Assembly (NCBI GenBank): GCA_014728955.1
Contig: WJKT01000084.1
Span: forward strand, 1-7,047
DNA from: Candidatus Peregrinibacteria bacterium
Lineage (GTDB): Bacteria; Patescibacteriota; Gracilibacteria; UBA1369; PNNO01
DNA length: 7,047 nucleotides
Direction: 5' to 3'
The position numbers and the translations under genes were made by a program. Shown here piece after piece: positions 5,264 through 7,047 of this stretch (positions are counted from its first letter, which is position 1; the number at the start of each line of letters is the position of its first letter). A model generated the notes under the pieces. The model was not told the DNA's origin. It was given only the letters and a program-made list of their open reading frames with translations, and did no database searches.

Positions 5264-6925
5264 ATGGCAGACGTCTCATTGTATCGAAAATATCGACCAC
5301 AGAACTTTAAAAACCTTGTCGGACAGGATCATATACGAACAACCATTCTAAATGCGCTACAAAGCGGTCACACCGCACATGCGTATCTTTTTTGCGGCCC
5401 TCGAGGAACCGGGAAAACCTCAACCGCACGGTTATTAGCCAAAGCTCTCAATTGCCTCAATCCAAGTGAAGAAGGTGAACCATGCGATACCTGTGAGCTA
5501 TGTGTTTCCATCCGTGAATCAAATCTTATCGACCTTATAGAAATCGATGCTGCATCAAACCGAGGTATAGATGAAATACGCGATTTAAAAGATAAAATTA
5601 ATTTTGCTCCCACCAGAGCAAAGAACAAAATTTATATTATCGATGAAGTACACATGTTAACAAAAGAGGCGTTTAACGCTCTACTTAAAACACTTGAAGA
5701 ACCGCCTGAACATGTTTTTTTCGTCTTGGCAACAACAGAAGCACATAAGGTGCCCGAAACTATTATCTCACGATGTCAGCGCTTTGATTTTAAACGTATT
5801 ACCAAAAAAGCTATTGCGACACGACTTATGTATATAGCTCAAATGGAAGAGATAGAAGCTGAACAAGCTGCTGTTGATGCCATAGCACATACTGCCGAAG
5901 GAGGGCTACGTGACGCTATCGGTCTCCTGGAACAACTAACAACGGAAAACGTCCTCACCTTTGAACGTGTACGAGAAGTACTGGGGATTAGCGGCCAATC
6001 GGCACTTGAATCATTTTATAAACATCTTGCTGCACACGATACAAAAAGTGCGCTCGCCGAAATTGAACAATTGTACGCTCAAGGACTCGATTTGATTCAA
6101 TTTACTAAAGATTTTTTAGAATTCTTACGCCAAAAAATGATCACCGCAACACAACAAAACGATACCAAAACAACAACCTATGTGTTACATATTATCAATG
6201 TATTTCAAGAGGCTTACGGCAGGCTAAAAACAACTACTATCCCTCAATTACCATTAGAAATGGCTACCATAGAGTGCACAACTCTTCACGCAAACACACA
6301 ACAACCTCAAGAGACACAAGCACCTTCCGAACATTCAGCACCATCGGCGCCATCAACATCGGAAAAAACTTCCCCCTTTCCAGCACCGACTCCCATGCCG
6401 ACCGTCGATTCAAAAACAGAAAAACAAGAGCAAGCAACTGTAAAACCTCAGGTAGACACAGAGCGGTCTCATCAATCAATCAAAGCAAATATTTCGGAAC
6501 AAGACAGAGATAATCCGACAAAAAAATTGCCACTGACTATCAGTTATGTAAAGGAAAACTGGACCCGCATTGTAGAACTTATAAAAACACCATTTGCTCG
6601 CATGAGTTTCAAGGAGGGGCGTCCCGTAAAAGTTGAACAGGGGGTAATCACTATCGAATTCACATCATCTTTTCATAAAGAAACTATTGATACCAACGAG
6701 ATAAAAGTGGAAATTGAAAAAGCTCTACATACCATCTTCAATGAAACGGCGAAAGTTGAATTTCAGCTTAGAAAAGTTGATCTTTCAACAAAGCAATCTT
6801 CTTCGCAATCAAAAACCCCCGACACCGCCCACAAGTCTTCACCCGATGGACAAGAAACCCGGGAACCGAGTATAACCGCACAAGAAGCCGTCGATATGTT
6901 TGGAGGAGAACTTATTGAAGATTAA
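5264..6925 (+). CDS. dnaX: DNA polymerase III subunit gamma/tau
   Basis: The 553-residue ATPase core subunit of the replicative clamp loader, which loads the beta clamp and, in the tau form, links the loader to the polymerase and helicase. The N-terminus LYRKYRPQNFKNLVGQ is diagnostic. AAA+ features: Walker A GPRGTGKT 45-52; zinc cysteines C64, C74, C77, C80; Walker B IYIIDE 123-128; sensor 1 around T157; arginine finger R170 in SRC; sensor 2 R216 in GGLRDA. The collar domain runs to about 341, followed by a Pro/Ser/Thr/Gln-rich linker (about 342-420), a folded C-terminal domain (about 421-502) and a tail ending in VDMFGGELIED, like tails in Gram-positive DnaX. Length is close to the approximately 560 residues of Firmicutes DnaX. 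ATG at 5264, no Shine-Dalgarno sequence. The 3' end overlaps the convergent ligase gene by 14 bp. ybaB and recR, common downstream partners, are absent here. Confidence 0.98.
   Translation: MADVSLYRKYRPQNFKNLVGQDHIRTTILNALQSGHTAHAYLFCGPRGTGKTSTARLLAKALNCLNPSEEGEPCDTCELCVSIRESNLIDLIEIDAASNRGIDEIRDLKDKINFAPTRAKNKIYIIDEVHMLTKEAFNALLKTLEEPPEHVFFVLATTEAHKVPETIISRCQRFDFKRITKKAIATRLMYIAQMEEIEAEQAAVDAIAHTAEGGLRDAIGLLEQLTTENVLTFERVREVLGISGQSALESFYKHLAAHDTKSALAEIEQLYAQGLDLIQFTKDFLEFLRQKMITATQQNDTKTTTYVLHIINVFQEAYGRLKTTTIPQLPLEMATIECTTLHANTQQPQETQAPSEHSAPSAPSTSEKTSPFPAPTPMPTVDSKTEKQEQATVKPQVDTERSHQSIKANISEQDRDNPTKKLPLTISYVKENWTRIVELIKTPFARMSFKEGRPVKVEQGVITIEFTSSFHKETIDTNEIKVEIEKALHTIFNETAKVEFQLRKVDLSTKQSSSQSKTPDTAHKSSPDGQETREPSITAQEAVDMFGGELIED
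6520..6544 (+). other. Possible frameshift site in dnaX (slippery A7 plus hairpin)
   Basis: The codons ACA AAA AAA (Thr419-Lys-Lys) create an in-frame A AAA AAA heptamer (A run 6520-6526). Five nt later ACTGA-CTA-TCAGT (6532-6544) can form a 5-bp hairpin. Losing one A (+1 frame) meets TGA at 6534-6536, giving a 423-residue product; slipping -1 runs to TGA at 6634-6636, giving about 457 residues. Both end the protein at the linker/C-terminal-domain boundary, close to the E. coli gamma length (431). Seen: sequence and frames. Inferred: function. A-runs are common in this window and the hairpin is small. Confidence 0.3.
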
Positions 6926-7047
6926 GCAAGTCCGCAAACTGGTTTTCATCGATAATGGAAACTTCTTTTTCCTGTGCCTTTGTATATTTGCTTCCGGGAT
7001 TCTCCCCCACTACCAAAAAATCTGTTTTACCACTTACGGAACTATGA
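6912..7047 (-). CDS. ligA: NAD-dependent DNA ligase, C-terminal BRCT end (partial)
   Basis: The last 44 codons plus TAA of a minus-strand gene whose start lies beyond the right edge. Visible residues include SSVSGKTDFLVVGENPGSK, then YTKAQEKEVSIIDENQFADLL. This is the signature end of the BRCT domain of bacterial LigA (S-x-K-T-x-x-L-V-x-G-x-x-P-G-S-K followed by A...I-x-x-F-x-x-L). LigA seals nicks after Okazaki fragment maturation and excision repair; its BRCT domain assists DNA binding. The catalytic, OB-fold and HhH domains are outside the window, so another BRCT protein cannot be fully excluded. It converges on dnaX and shares 14 bp with its 3' end; no terminator separates the two. Confidence 0.88.
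   Translation of the reverse strand, partial: HSSVSGKTDFLVVGENPGSKYTKAQEKEVSIIDENQFADLLNLQ

Noticed and set aside
6264..6513. Open frames on both strands across the dnaX linker
   Set aside because: The low-complexity linker is open in several frames by composition; the DnaX frame has clear domains on both sides.
6611..6640. Strong SD-like AAGGAGGGG inside dnaX as a signal for an internal start
   Set aside because: No suitable ATG or GTG follows at normal spacing in the DnaX frame, and the genome seems not to rely on SD sequences.
6957..6972. GGAAA/TTTCC hairpin downstream of dnaX as its terminator
   Set aside because: The stem is 5 bp and AT-rich, has no following T-tract, and lies inside the ligase coding region.
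1..7047. UGA recoded as glycine, as in some candidate phyla (SR1, Gracilibacteria)
   Set aside because: No assigned gene contains an in-frame TGA; all read full length under the standard code.

Overview
The window looks like ordinary chromosome from an AT-rich bacterium with compact gene packing. Gene content is a ComF-type phosphoribosyltransferase, two GT4 glycosyltransferases, a full-length PolX, DnaX and the end of a BRCT-bearing DNA ligase. That mix, the short spacers, and the lack of Shine-Dalgarno sequences before every start would suit a member of the Candidate Phyla Radiation (Patescibacteria). This placement is an inference from style, not from a marker gene. All complete genes read through with the standard stops (six of the seven visible stops are TAA, one is TAG), so a UGA-recoded lineage such as SR1/Gracilibacteria is unlikely.

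Region 1 (30-4669, plus strand) is a tightly packed block: comF, glycosyltransferase A, polX, glycosyltransferase B, with gaps of 19, 15 and 1 nt. It is probably one transcript whose promoter lies upstream of the window. It mixes DNA uptake and repair functions (ComF, PolX) with surface polysaccharide synthesis (the two GT4 enzymes). The 15-nt gap before polX is almost entirely a perfect 7+7 inverted repeat.

Region 2 (4670-6925, plus strand) begins with a textbook sigma-70-type promoter, TTGACA-16 nt-TATAAT. It drives an unrecognised, histidine-rich 137-residue protein and probably dnaX 104 nt further on. The gap before dnaX holds a hairpin that reads as an intrinsic terminator only on the minus strand, plus a small AT-rich dyad. 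dnaX encodes a full tau-type clamp-loader subunit. At the junction between its linker and its C-terminal domain there is an A AAA AAA heptamer followed by a small hairpin and a nearby out-of-frame stop, a possible site for making a short gamma-like form.

Region 3 (6912-7047, minus strand) is the last 44 codons of a gene converging on dnaX and overlapping its end by 14 bp. The residues match the end of the BRCT domain of NAD-dependent DNA ligase LigA.

I found no CRISPR array, tRNA, rRNA, insertion sequence or phage gene. No undescribed multi-gene system is evident. The points most worth a second look are the SD-free starts, the possible dnaX frameshift site, the orphan gene with the strong promoter, the missing arginine in glycosyltransferase B, and the minus-strand terminator in front of dnaX.
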